Below are positions 52,766-61,365 of a DNA stretch of 64,000 nt, piece after piece (positions within the stretch are counted from its first letter, which is position 1; each line of letters begins with the position of its first letter). Location of the stretch: contig DFQQ01000018.1 of NCBI GenBank assembly GCA_002377855.1, forward strand, positions 153,152 through 217,151, given 5' to 3'. The stretch is from Acidovorax delafieldii (GTDB lineage: Bacteria > Pseudomonadota > Gammaproteobacteria > Burkholderiales > Burkholderiaceae_C). The translations under genes and the position numbers were made by a program. The notes under the pieces are model-generated. The model had not been told where the DNA came from. It did not search any database and saw only the letters and a program-made list of their open reading frames with translations.

Positions 52766-53776
52766 ATGGCCACCATCAAGGATGTTGCACGCCACGCCGA
52801 CGTATCGGTCACCACGGTCTCCCACGTGGTCAATGGCACACGCCACGTCAGCCCCGAAAGCCGTGAGCGGGTAGAAGCCGCCATTCGCGCGCTGGGCTAT
52901 GTGCCCAGCGCCATTGCGCGCAGCCTCAAGAGCAACAACACGCGCACGCTGGGCATGCTGATCCCCAACAGCTCCAACCCCTACTTCGCTGAAATCGTGC
53001 ACGCGGTGGAAGACCGCTGCTTTGGTGCGGGCTACAACCTCATCCTGTGCAACACCAACGACGAAGCCCATCGCCAGGGCACGTATCTGCAGGTGCTGGC
53101 CGAGCGGCGCATTGACGGGCTGATCGTCGTCTCTACCGGGCACGACGCCACCCTTCCCACCCAGCTGGCCGGGCTGAGCGTGCCCACCGTGCTGGTGGAC
53201 CGCGAAATCGAGATCGCTGAGCAGCCTTGCGACTTGGTGGAAACCGCGCACATGCAAGGCGGTCTGCTGGCCACGCAGCACTTGCTGCAGCTGGGCCACC
53301 GGCGCATTGCGTGCATTGGCGGCCCGGCCGGCCTCGCCCCCAGTGAACAGCGCATAGCCGGCTGGCGCAGCGCCCTGGCCGCAGCAGGCTTGATCGAAGG
53401 CGAAGGCCTGCTGTGGCATGGCAACTTCACCAGCCAGGGCGGGTACGAGGCCATGCACGCGCTGCTGCGCGCGCAGCAACCGCCCACCGCCGTGTTTGTG
53501 TGCAACGACCTCATGGCCATGGGGGCCCTGTGCGCAGCGCACGAATGCGGGCTGCGCCTTCCCGAGGCGCTGTCGGTGGTGGGGTTTGACGACATTGAAC
53601 TCACCGCCTTCACCAGCCCCCCGCTGACCACCGTGGCCCAGCCCAAGCAACGCATTGGCGCGCTGGCCGTGGACATGCTGCTCGAACGCATCGACGGGCG
53701 GCGGCAAGACGCCCGAAAGGTCATGCTGCAGCCGGAGTTGCGCGTGCGCGCATCCACGGCTTCTGCGCCCCGGTAA
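52766..53776 (+). CDS. rbsR: LacI-family repressor of the ribose operon
   Basis: 336 residues. The LacI helix-turn-helix with hinge is plain: ATIKDVARHADVSVTTVSHV, and RALGYVPSAIARSLKSN. The effector domain (about 60-330) resembles RbsR. Placed inside the operon between rbsC and rbsK, it should bind the paired GCAAACGTTTGC sites before rbsB and be released by ribose. Self-regulation follows from the gene order. Confidence 0.93.
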   Translation: MATIKDVARHADVSVTTVSHVVNGTRHVSPESRERVEAAIRALGYVPSAIARSLKSNNTRTLGMLIPNSSNPYFAEIVHAVEDRCFGAGYNLILCNTNDEAHRQGTYLQVLAERRIDGLIVVSTGHDATLPTQLAGLSVPTVLVDREIEIAEQPCDLVETAHMQGGLLATQHLLQLGHRRIACIGGPAGLAPSEQRIAGWRSALAAAGLIEGEGLLWHGNFTSQGGYEAMHALLRAQQPPTAVFVCNDLMAMGALCAAHECGLRLPEALSVVGFDDIELTAFTSPPLTTVAQPKQRIGALAVDMLLERIDGRRQDARKVMLQPELRVRASTASAPR

Positions 53777-53815
53777 CCCCTGCAAGATCAACCTGTAACC
53801 CGATCCAGCCCCCGC

Positions 53816-54769
53816 ATGACGACGCATTCACAACCCACACGCCCCTGCATTGCCGTGGTGGGCAGCCTGAACATGGACCTGGTGCTGCAGGTGCAGCACG
53901 CCCCAGGGGCGGGCGAAACGGTACTGGCCCAGGGCCTGCACTACATACCCGGCGGCAAGGGCGGCAACCAGGCCGTGGCCTGCGCCCGCCAGGGTGCCGA
54001 AGTGCACCTGCTAGGCCGCCTGGGCAACGACGCCAACGGCGCCACGCTGCGCGCGGAACTGGAGCGCGATGGCATCGACCACACCGCGGTGCTCACCGAC
54101 CCCGAAGCCCCTACCGGCCTGGCCGCCATCACCGTGGAAGCGTCTGGCCAGAACCGCATCGTGGTCGTTGCTGGCGCCAACGCACGCTTCACGCTGGACG
54201 CAGCAACCCTGCATTCCCTGCTGACCCGTGCTAGCACCCTGGTCATGCAGTTGGAAACACCCATGCCCCAGGTACTGGTTGCAGCGCAATGCGCGCGCAG
54301 CGCCGGGCGGCGCGTGGTGTTCAACCCCTCCCCCATCCAGCCCCTGCCCGGTGCACTGCTGCCCCTGGTCGATGTGCTGGTGGTCAATGAAGTGGAAGCG
54401 GGGGCACTGGCGGGCACTGCGGTGCAGACCCCCGAGCAGGCAGCGCAAGCGGCCCAGGCTCTCCGCGCCCAGGGCCCGGCGCAGGTGGTGGTCACGCTGG
54501 GTGCGGCCGGGGCCGTGGCCGCCGATGGCGCGGGCAGCCGCTACCATCCAGGCCGCAAGGTGCAGGCGGTCGACACCACGGCTGCCGGCGACACTTTTCT
54601 GGGGGCCCTCACGGTGGCGCTGGCCGAAGGCCAGTCCCTGGACATCGCGGTGCGCGAAGGTATTCGTGCCTCGGCCCTGTGCGTGACGCAGGCCGGTGCC
54701 CAGCCCTCCATCCCTACCCGCGCCGCCGTGGCGCAAAGCCCCCTGCCCCCCGACTGGAGCCCCCTGTGA
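53816..54769 (+). CDS. rbsK: Ribokinase
   Basis: 317 residues. PfkB-family signatures are YIPGGKGGNQAVACARQG near the start and the second signature in VQAVDTTAAGDTFLGALTVA, which contains the catalytic Asp. It phosphorylates ribose at O5. The stop overlaps the GTG start of rbsD by GTGA. Confidence 0.95.
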   Translation: MTTHSQPTRPCIAVVGSLNMDLVLQVQHAPGAGETVLAQGLHYIPGGKGGNQAVACARQGAEVHLLGRLGNDANGATLRAELERDGIDHTAVLTDPEAPTGLAAITVEASGQNRIVVVAGANARFTLDAATLHSLLTRASTLVMQLETPMPQVLVAAQCARSAGRRVVFNPSPIQPLPGALLPLVDVLVVNEVEAGALAGTAVQTPEQAAQAAQALRAQGPAQVVVTLGAAGAVAADGAGSRYHPGRKVQAVDTTAAGDTFLGALTVALAEGQSLDIAVREGIRASALCVTQAGAQPSIPTRAAVAQSPLPPDWSPL

Positions 54770-55155
54770 AACGCACTGCGCTGTTGAACGCCGAACTCTC
54801 CCATGCCATTGCCACCATGGGGCATGGCGACATGCTGGTGATTGGCGATGTCGGCCTGCCCATTCCCCCCGGGCCGCGCCGTATCGACCTGGCCCTGACC
54901 CCTGGCATCCCCGCCGTGGCCGATGTGCTGCGTGTGGTGCTGACCGAGCTGCAGGTGGAAAAGGCCGTGATCGCCACAGAAGCCATCGAGCGCGCCCAGG
55001 GCCTGCTGCCCAGCTGGTGCCAGCTGCCCGTCACACCACAAACCGTCAGCCACGAAGAGTTCAAGCACTTGACCGAGCGCGCCCGGGTGGTAGTGCGCAC
55101 CGGCGAGTGCACGCCTTATGCCAACGTGATCCTGGTGGCCGGCGTCACCTTCTAA
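54766..55155 (+). CDS. rbsD: D-ribose pyranase
   Basis: 129 residues from a GTG start at 54766 that overlaps the rbsK stop by four bases; this matches the family start (KRTALLNAELSHAIATMGHGD, first 20 quoted in part). The catalytic His lies in ATMGHGDMLVIGD, and the C-terminus GECTPYANVILVAGV is typical. It interconverts the pyranose and furanose forms of ribose before phosphorylation by RbsK. Last gene of the operon. Confidence 0.93.
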   Translation: MKRTALLNAELSHAIATMGHGDMLVIGDVGLPIPPGPRRIDLALTPGIPAVADVLRVVLTELQVEKAVIATEAIERAQGLLPSWCQLPVTPQTVSHEEFKHLTERARVVVRTGECTPYANVILVAGVTF

Positions 55156-55241
55156 GCGCCTGTTGACGGCCCTTTCGGGGTTTTGGAGGGACCACGCGCC
55201 GGTGCAGTGCGCTACGCTGCAGGCTCTGCAATAGCCCCGCC

Positions 55242-56192
55242 GTGTACACCATGCCCGCTTCCTCGACCACGCCGTTGACCGCGTCTCTCCCCCCCGGCAT
55301 CACCGTACTGGAGCGCGGCTGGCTTTCGGCCAACAACGTCGTGTGCATCGGGCCCGAGGGTGTGGCCGTGGTGGACACGGGCTACTGCACCCACAGCGAG
55401 CAGACCGTGGCCCTGGTAGAGGGCGTGCTGGGCGCCCAACCACTACAGCGCATCCTCAATACCCATCTGCACAGCGACCACTGCGGCGGCAATGCCGCGC
55501 TGCAGGCCCGGTGGCCCCAAGCCCGCACACTCATCCCCCCCGGCCAGATGGGCTTGGTGACGCAGTGGGATGCCTACGCCCTGAGCTACATCCCCACCGG
55601 GCAGGATTGCCCCCGCTTTCGCGTCGATGCGCCGCTGCAGCCCGGCACCGCTGTGCGCCTGGCCGGGCGGGATTGGCAGGTGCACGCCGCTGCGGGACAC
55701 GACCCGCATTCGGTGGTGCTGTTCGAGCCTGAGAGCGCGACGCTCATTTCGGCAGACGCGCTGTGGGAAAACGGCTTTGGCGTCGTCTTTCCCGAGCTGG
55801 AAGGCACGGCCGCTTTCGAAGAAGTGGCCGCAACGCTCGATGTGATCGAGCGGCTGGCGCCGCGCACCGTGATTCCAGGCCACGGCCCCGTGTTTGCCGA
55901 CGCACCGCGCGCCCTCGGTGTTGCGCGCCAGCGGCTGGAGGGCTTTGTGAACGCCCCGCGCAAGCACGCGCTCTACGCTGCCAAGGTGTTGCTCAAATAC
56001 AAATTGCTGGAACTGCAGCACACCACCGTGCCTGCCCTGCAGCAGTGGGCTGAAGCCACGCCCTACTTCGGCATGCTGCACCGCGCGCACTTTGCCGACC
56101 AACCGCAAGGCGCCTGGCTGCACAGCCTGGTCGCGGATCTGGAGCGGTCGGGTGCTGCGGTGCGCCAAGGCGAGGCACTGCACAACGCCTGA
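55242..56192 (+). CDS. Metallo-beta-lactamase-fold hydrolase
   Basis: 316 residues (ATG at 55242 or, three codons later, 55251). The zinc motif is LNTHLHSDHCGGNAAL, with further ligands in AAGHDPHSVVLFEP, LISADALWENGFG and VIPGHGPVFADAP. A C-terminal helical region (about 225-315) completes it. Substrate unknown; the glyoxalase II-like subgroup is the nearest I can name. It lies 86 bases after the ribose operon on the same strand, but is probably independent. Confidence 0.88.
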   Translation: MYTMPASSTTPLTASLPPGITVLERGWLSANNVVCIGPEGVAVVDTGYCTHSEQTVALVEGVLGAQPLQRILNTHLHSDHCGGNAALQARWPQARTLIPPGQMGLVTQWDAYALSYIPTGQDCPRFRVDAPLQPGTAVRLAGRDWQVHAAAGHDPHSVVLFEPESATLISADALWENGFGVVFPELEGTAAFEEVAATLDVIERLAPRTVIPGHGPVFADAPRALGVARQRLEGFVNAPRKHALYAAKVLLKYKLLELQHTTVPALQQWAEATPYFGMLHRAHFADQPQGAWLHSLVADLERSGAAVRQGEALHNA

Positions 56193-56226
56193 GCCGGCTC
56201 CTCTGCAACGTTCAGCCCAGCGCCCG

Positions 56227-56250
56227 TAAAAAAACCCGCAGGTGCGGGCT
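56227..56250 (-). terminator. Intrinsic terminator of the DUF4124 gene
   Basis: On the minus strand AGCCCGCACCTGCGGGTTTTTTT: a 6-bp GC stem with a short loop and seven T. It lies 48 bases past the stop of the DUF4124 gene. Confidence 0.85.
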
Positions 56251-56297
56251 TCTGTGCTTGCGAGGCACCGGCGCAGCTGTGCCGCCCCATGAACAGT

Positions 56298-56903
56298 TCA
56301 GTGCTTGAACTGGCTGTCGCAGCCCGTCACGTGGTTGTAGTTGCTGGACATGCACTGGTAAAACGACTTTTTGTTGCCGCTGGCAGACTGGCAGTCGCCC
56401 ACGCTGTACTTGCCCTTGGCTTCGCGGATCTTCGGGGCGGTGGTGTCAAAAGCGGCCTGGGCCATGTAGCCATCGCGCACATTTTTCTGGCCCACTTCCA
56501 GCATCAGGTCAGCTTGGTAGTGGATGTTGCTCACCGCCACCGCGCAGTTCATGGGCACCTGCTTGCTGTCGACGGTGCCCAGCGACTTGCGCAAGCCCTC
56601 GGCCATCTCCTTGACGCCCTCGGGGATCTTCTTGGTGCCGTCGGCGTTGTATTCGTTGGCGCCCGCCCCTTTGGTCGAAGCGCTCCTGCTGGCCCCCGAA
56701 GCGCCCGATCCCGAACCGCTTCCAGTCGTGGTCCCGTTGGTGCCCTGCAGCTTCATGGGCTCGGCGTCGTCCTTGTTCGCCGGAGGCTGCGAGCTGTAGT
56801 GCGTCTTGCCGTTGGCATCCACCCACTTGTACACCGGCTGCGCCTGCGCGCCCACCGCCCACACCGCCACTGCGGCCAAAACCGCCACCCTCCATTGCGC
56901 CAT
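56298..56903 (-). CDS. DUF4124-domain secreted protein
   Basis: 201 residues from the ATG at 56903. A signal peptide (RVAVLAAVAVWAVGAQAQ) is followed by the DUF4124 motif VYKWVDANGKTHYSSQPP. A Gly/Ser-rich linker (TGSGSGSGASGASRSAS) leads to a C-terminal domain with four Cys (NCAV, GDCQS, YQCMSS, GCDSQ), probably disulfide-bonded in the periplasm. Function unknown. DUF4124 proteins are common in betaproteobacteria and are thought to act in the envelope. Confidence 0.83.
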   Translation of the reverse strand: MAQWRVAVLAAVAVWAVGAQAQPVYKWVDANGKTHYSSQPPANKDDAEPMKLQGTNGTTTGSGSGSGASGASRSASTKGAGANEYNADGTKKIPEGVKEMAEGLRKSLGTVDSKQVPMNCAVAVSNIHYQADLMLEVGQKNVRDGYMAQAAFDTTAPKIREAKGKYSVGDCQSASGNKKSFYQCMSSNYNHVTGCDSQFKH

Positions 56904-57071
56904 AGTTCCCTCTTTTTTTGAATGAAATCTGCCACTAGCGCTCGTCAATAAAGCGCAATCAGCTTCTTTTTTTATAGCAAATCACGATACCGCACCCCCT
57001 GGCGCCCTGCTTGCGACACTTCGGTTGAGCGCCTTGGCACCCGCCAATGCAGCGGGTGCGTTCATCCATTC

Positions 57072-59057
57072 TCAAGGCAAATCGGCGTTTACCGAAGGGG
57101 CGGCAGCGTCGCGCGGCCCCACCGTGCCCAGGCGGCTGCGCAGCGACTGGGGCTGACCTGTCAGCAAGGCGGCGTAGTTGGTGGTGTTGGCCAGCACCTT
57201 TTTCACGTAATCGCGGGTTTCCGCAAAAGGCACGTTCTCAGCCCAGATGGCGGCGTCCAGCACGGGGCCGTTTCGCCAGTTGCGTGGACGGCCGGGGCCG
57301 GCGTTGTAGGCAGCGGCGGCCAGGGGCATGGAGCCCGCAAAGTCGTCCAGCGCCAGCTTGAGGTAGGCGGTGCCGATGGTAATGTTGGTATCTCGATCCG
57401 AGATCTGGTCGGGGGTGAAGCCGGTCAGGCCGATCTTCTTGGCCGTCCAGCGCGCGGTGGCGGGCATCACCTGCATCAGGCCCGACGCTCCGACGTGTGA
57501 GCGTGCATCCATGATGAAGCGGCTCTCTTGCCGAATCAGGCCATACACGTAGGCTGGGTCGAGGCCAATGCCCTGGGCGCGCTCGACCACGGCATTGCGA
57601 AACGGCATGGGAAAGCGCTGGTTCACATCGATCACGCTCTTGGTGCGCTCACTGGTGTTGATGCAGCGGTCCCACACCTCGCGCTGGCACGCGAAGTCGG
57701 CCGCGGCCAGCAGTTCACGCTCGCCCATGCCGCCGGGGGTGTGCAGGTTGGTGGCGTAGTTCCACTCGCGCACGCCTTCGCCGCGGATGCCCAGCAAAAT
57801 GGCATACAGCGCGCGGTTGAGCGCGGGGTTGGCGCGGGCCGCAGCCTTTTCCTCGGCCGTGAGTGGCGCGGGCGCAGGCGGCACCACCACGCGCTGACCG
57901 AGTTCTTCCAGCGCCAGCTGCTCATAAAAGCCTCGGGCGCTGGCAATGCCCTCCAGCGCTTGGCGAGCCTCTGCTCGCTCGGCATCGCTGGGCTTGCTGG
58001 CCAACACCGCCTTGGCGTGCCAGTACACCCAGGTGCTGTCCCGGCGGGCGTCGTCGCTCATGGCTTCCACGGCCTTGCGCACCACCTTCCATTGGCCTGC
58101 GCGCAAGGCAGCGCGCACCTTCCAGCCCAGCAGGTCGTCGTTGAGATCGGCGTCCTTGGTCACGTTGCCAAAGTAGGTCATGGCCTCGGGCGACAGGCGC
58201 TGGGCGGCCTGCTTGCCGATCACCGCCCACACCCAGTTGCGCTCTTCCGGCGACAGGTGCACGCTCCACTTGCTGTCCAGCTGGGCAGCGGCGCTGTCCA
58301 CGTCACCCTGGGCCAGCTTGATGAGGGCCAGCGTCACCAGTTCCTGCCGGGCCTTGCCACGCGCCGTGGCGCGACCGGTCAGGTATTTCGTGGCAGAGTC
58401 CATCAATTCCTTGACTTGGGCGGAAGACTCGGGCGACACGATCTCGACCGCGCTGCGCGCTGAGCGCACGCGGTTGGCTTCCACCGCCAGGCGCGCCTTG
58501 CGCCAGATGTCCGGGGCCGTGAGTTTCTTATAGGTGTACAGCTCGCCTGCCGCGTGGGTGCAGCCGTCGTCGCCGTCGCGCTGCGCATACCAGTTGCGGC
58601 GCACTTCATCAGCTGCCGTGGGGGCGGCAGTGCCCTTCAAGGTGTCGATCAGCAAGGCGTAGCAGCGCACCTCCTTGTCGTCGGACATGCGGTACCTGGG
58701 GTGCTGCTCGGCAAACTGCGCCCAGTCGCGGCGTTGGCCCAGCAGCAGCAGCCAGTCGTTGCGCAGGCGGTCTTCCTGGTAGGTGCCGGCGTAGCGCTGC
58801 AGAAAAGCCTGGATTTCTGCCGAGCTGGCCTCGCCCAGGCGCAGTTTCAGCTCCCAGTAGGCGGCCCAGGGCTCCAGGGCATGGCCGCGCACGACGGGCA
58901 GCAGCTGTTCCAGCTTCTTGCGGTCGCCCTTGCGGAAGGCCTGGTGCATCTCCAGCACAGCGTCGTCGCCACGGTTTTGTGCCTGGACAAGGGGCACTGC
59001 GGTGGCCAGCACGGCGGCGGCCACAAGGGGTGTCAAAATCGCTCTGAGCAATTGCAT
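57072..59057 (-). CDS. slt: Soluble lytic murein transglycosylase
   Basis: 661 residues from the ATG at 59057. A signal peptide (LLRAILTPLVAAAVLATAVP, cleavage near VQAQ) is followed by a superhelical alpha domain. The C-terminal SLT domain is about 500-640, with the catalytic Glu in GLIRQESRFIMDARS, then GASGLMQVMPATARW and AAAYNAGPGRPRNW. It cleaves peptidoglycan glycan chains in the periplasm, forming 1,6-anhydro ends. Only 14 bases separate its start from the divergent cyclo-ligase gene. Confidence 0.95.
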   Translation of the reverse strand: MQLLRAILTPLVAAAVLATAVPLVQAQNRGDDAVLEMHQAFRKGDRKKLEQLLPVVRGHALEPWAAYWELKLRLGEASSAEIQAFLQRYAGTYQEDRLRNDWLLLLGQRRDWAQFAEQHPRYRMSDDKEVRCYALLIDTLKGTAAPTAADEVRRNWYAQRDGDDGCTHAAGELYTYKKLTAPDIWRKARLAVEANRVRSARSAVEIVSPESSAQVKELMDSATKYLTGRATARGKARQELVTLALIKLAQGDVDSAAAQLDSKWSVHLSPEERNWVWAVIGKQAAQRLSPEAMTYFGNVTKDADLNDDLLGWKVRAALRAGQWKVVRKAVEAMSDDARRDSTWVYWHAKAVLASKPSDAERAEARQALEGIASARGFYEQLALEELGQRVVVPPAPAPLTAEEKAAARANPALNRALYAILLGIRGEGVREWNYATNLHTPGGMGERELLAAADFACQREVWDRCINTSERTKSVIDVNQRFPMPFRNAVVERAQGIGLDPAYVYGLIRQESRFIMDARSHVGASGLMQVMPATARWTAKKIGLTGFTPDQISDRDTNITIGTAYLKLALDDFAGSMPLAAAAYNAGPGRPRNWRNGPVLDAAIWAENVPFAETRDYVKKVLANTTNYAALLTGQPQSLRSRLGTVGPRDAAAPSVNADLP

Positions 59058-59071
59058 GGGGGAATTATCTG

Positions 59072-59644
59072 ATGGACAAAGCAGCCCTTCGGCGCGCATT
59101 GATTGAAGAACGCCTCAACCTGCCCGATCGCCTACAACGGGCCGACCTGTTACAACAGGTCATGCGCATCTGGCTGGTCAACCGGCCCGACACCGTGATA
59201 GGCGCCTACTGGCCCATCAAGGGCGAATTCGACCCCCTGCCCGCCCTGCACCGCTGGAAGGAAGACGGAGAACTGCTGGACGAACCCCTGCGCCGCCGCA
59301 TCGGCCTGCCGGTGGTGAACAAAGAGCACAAGACCCTCACCTTCCACGCCTGGTACCCCGGCTGCCCCATGGAGGCCGACGCGTACGGCATCCCCAAGCC
59401 CAAAGACACCGAAATGATCGTGCCCACGCTGCTGTTCGTGCCCTGCGTGGGCTACGCAGCGGGGGGCTACCGGCTGGGCTACGGCGGCGGCTTTTATGAC
59501 CGCACACTGGCCACGCTGCAACCCAAACCCTTCACCGTGGGCCTGGGATTTACCAACGGCTACCTGGACGATTTCGAGCCGCAAGAGTTCGACCTGCCGC
59601 TGGACGCCATCCTGAACGACAACGGCGTGGTCTGGCCTGTGTAA
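59072..59644 (+). CDS. 5-formyltetrahydrofolate cyclo-ligase
   Basis: 190 residues. The ATP/folate signature YAAGGYRLGYGGGFYDRTLA is diagnostic, and PLDAILNDNGVVWP closes the protein. It converts 5-formyl-THF to 5,10-methenyl-THF using ATP. In gammaproteobacteria this gene (ygfA) follows the 6S RNA gene; here it is divergent from slt with 14 bases between start codons. Its promoter must therefore lie within the slt coding region. Confidence 0.94.
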   Translation: MDKAALRRALIEERLNLPDRLQRADLLQQVMRIWLVNRPDTVIGAYWPIKGEFDPLPALHRWKEDGELLDEPLRRRIGLPVVNKEHKTLTFHAWYPGCPMEADAYGIPKPKDTEMIVPTLLFVPCVGYAAGGYRLGYGGGFYDRTLATLQPKPFTVGLGFTNGYLDDFEPQEFDLPLDAILNDNGVVWPV

Positions 59645-59769
59645 CGCGGGGCCCGCATTCACTGATGCAGCCAGCGCATCAGTGGAGCAGCGTTTTTGCA
59701 TCGCTGCGCCAGGTTCCAGGCGATAGCATCGGGTTTCAATTTTCCGGACTCCCACCTACAGGTACTTCC

Positions 59770-60456
59770 ATGCCCCAGCTCTACATTGGCAACAAGAACT
59801 ACTCGTCCTGGTCCATGCGCCCCTGGGTGCTGCTCAAGCAGGCGGGCATTGCGTTTGATGAAGTACTCGTGCGCTTTGACAGCTTTGACGCGGGCTCCGA
59901 ATTCAAACGCGCCATGGGCAGCGTCACCCCCACCGGCAAGGTGCCCGCGCTGGTGGATGGAGACCTGGTGGTGTGGGACACGCTGGCCATTGCCGAATAC
60001 GTGGCCGAAACCTGGCCCGACAAGCAGCTTTGGCCTGCCGACCCGAAGGCCCGTGCCCGGGCCCGCAGTGTGTGCGCCGAAATGCACAGCGGCTTCACCG
60101 CGCTGCGCAGCAATTGCCCCATGAACATCGAAGCGAACTTGGCGGACACGGGTGCGCTCATCTGGCGCGACCAGCCCGGCGTGCGCGCCGACGTGCAGCG
60201 CCTGGTGGAGATGTGGAGTGCCCTGCTGGAGGAGCACGGCGGGCCCATGCTGTTTGGCCAATTCACAGTGGCCGACGCCTACTTTGCCCCCGTGTGCATG
60301 CGCCTGCACACCTACGCGCTGCCTGTGCCACCCCACATTGCCGCCTATGTGCAGCGCGTGCGCGAACTGCCCGGCGTGAAGGCCTGGATCGACGCAGCCC
60401 TGGCCGAGAAGGACTTTCTGGACTTTGAAGAACCCTACCGCCTGCACCCCAACTGA
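59770..60456 (+). CDS. Glutathione S-transferase-like protein
   Basis: 228 residues from the ATG at 59770. The thioredoxin-like N-domain is LYIGNKNYSSWSMRPWVLLK, with PTGKVPALVDGDLVVWDTLA (cis-Pro and the GSH-binding region). The C-terminal helical domain (about 90-220) has FGQFTVADAYFAP. The SSWSMRPW start is typical of a subgroup of bacterial GSTs lacking the classical Tyr or Cys at the usual place. Substrate unknown. Confidence 0.9.
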   Translation: MPQLYIGNKNYSSWSMRPWVLLKQAGIAFDEVLVRFDSFDAGSEFKRAMGSVTPTGKVPALVDGDLVVWDTLAIAEYVAETWPDKQLWPADPKARARARSVCAEMHSGFTALRSNCPMNIEANLADTGALIWRDQPGVRADVQRLVEMWSALLEEHGGPMLFGQFTVADAYFAPVCMRLHTYALPVPPHIAAYVQRVRELPGVKAWIDAALAEKDFLDFEEPYRLHPN

Positions 60457-60470
60457 GGCACAACCGCACC

Positions 60471-60779
60471 ATGGCTGTCACCATCTATCTGCGCTACGTG
60501 CTCAACACCAGCAAGCTGAAAGAGTTTGAGCACTACGGAAAATTGTGGATCCCGCTGGTCGAGAAATTCGGCGGCCAGCACCACGGCTATTTCATGCCCA
60601 GCGAGGGCGCGAACAATATTGCGCTGGCGCTGTTCACCTTTGACAGCCTCGCGGCCTACGAGGTCTACCGCGAACGGTCAATGCAGGATGCAGACTGCCA
60701 GGCGGCGTTTCGGTACGCCGAAGAAACAGGCTGCATCGTGAGCTACGAGCGCAGCTTCTTCAGACCGGTGTTCGACTGA
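60471..60779 (+). CDS. NIPSNAP-family protein
   Basis: 102 residues, starting MAVTIYLRYVLNTSKLKEFE and containing WIPLVEKFGGQHHGYFMPSE and ALFTFDSLAAYEVYRERS. This matches the dimeric alpha-beta barrel NIPSNAP fold (length about 100). Function unknown. It lies 14 bases after the GST gene, so the two are probably co-transcribed. Confidence 0.85.
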   Translation: MAVTIYLRYVLNTSKLKEFEHYGKLWIPLVEKFGGQHHGYFMPSEGANNIALALFTFDSLAAYEVYRERSMQDADCQAAFRYAEETGCIVSYERSFFRPVFD

Positions 60780-60834
60780 TCCCCGGGGCGCTCGGTGCCG
60801 TGATCGCCCTCCTGCCCGGCAATGCACAGGCTGC

Positions 60835-61290
60835 TTAGCGAAACTGCTTGCGCAAAAACGCCTTGTGCCGCGCAATGTGCGCCAGCTGCGCCGGGGCCAC
60901 GGTGCCGCCCAAGTCTTCGTCTTCCACATTGAGCACCTGGTTGGCGTAGGCCAAGGCGCGGGCCACCACTTCTTGCTCGCTCACGCCCTGCTGGGCTGCC
61001 AAGTCCATCGCCACCCGGCGCATGGCGCGCTGCGACAGCATCCACATCGCACCGAACGAATCCCACGCGGCGGCTGCCTCCTTGGCCTTGTCGTGCTCGG
61101 CCAGGATCTCCGTCAGTGGCTTGGCCAGGATTTCTTGCAACTGCGCCACCTGGGCCTGCAGCGCTTCGAATTGCGCTTCGCGCTGCAGCGCCTGTGCGGC
61201 GGCATTGGCAGCTTCATCAGGCGCCGGGGGCACGGGCAGGCTGCCATCCGGGTTGGGCTGTGCGATGGTGAGGGAAGAAGCGATGGACAT
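60835..61290 (-). CDS. Conserved hypothetical protein
   Basis: 151 residues from the ATG at 61290; an ATG at 61326 is also in frame. A disordered Pro/Ala-rich start is followed by a helix with heptad character (about 30-75, REAQFEALQAQVAQLQEILA). A second helical part follows (about 80-150, RRVAMDLAAQQGVSEQEVVA). No signal peptide or membrane segment. I do not recognise the family. It stands alone between the convergent NIPSNAP gene and the divergent cca gene. Confidence 0.6.
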   Translation of the reverse strand: MSIASSLTIAQPNPDGSLPVPPAPDEAANAAAQALQREAQFEALQAQVAQLQEILAKPLTEILAEHDKAKEAAAAWDSFGAMWMLSQRAMRRVAMDLAAQQGVSEQEVVARALAYANQVLNVEDEDLGGTVAPAQLAHIARHKAFLRKQFR

Positions 61291-61365
61291 GGGCAGACTT
61301 GGGGGGAAGGAAAGGGCGCTACACACAACGGCAGCAGGGTGGGTCTGGCTCTATAAACTCGGGCC

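Noticed and set aside
53816..55155. A longer rbsD reading starting at 54679
   Set aside because: It would overlap rbsK by 90 bases. The GTG at 54766 gives the family length and a GTGA overlap.
56962..56990. A partial repeat copy upstream of the DUF4124 gene (GCTTCTTTTTTTATAGCA)
   Set aside because: Only the AT-rich half matches, with no convincing arm pair; too short to call.
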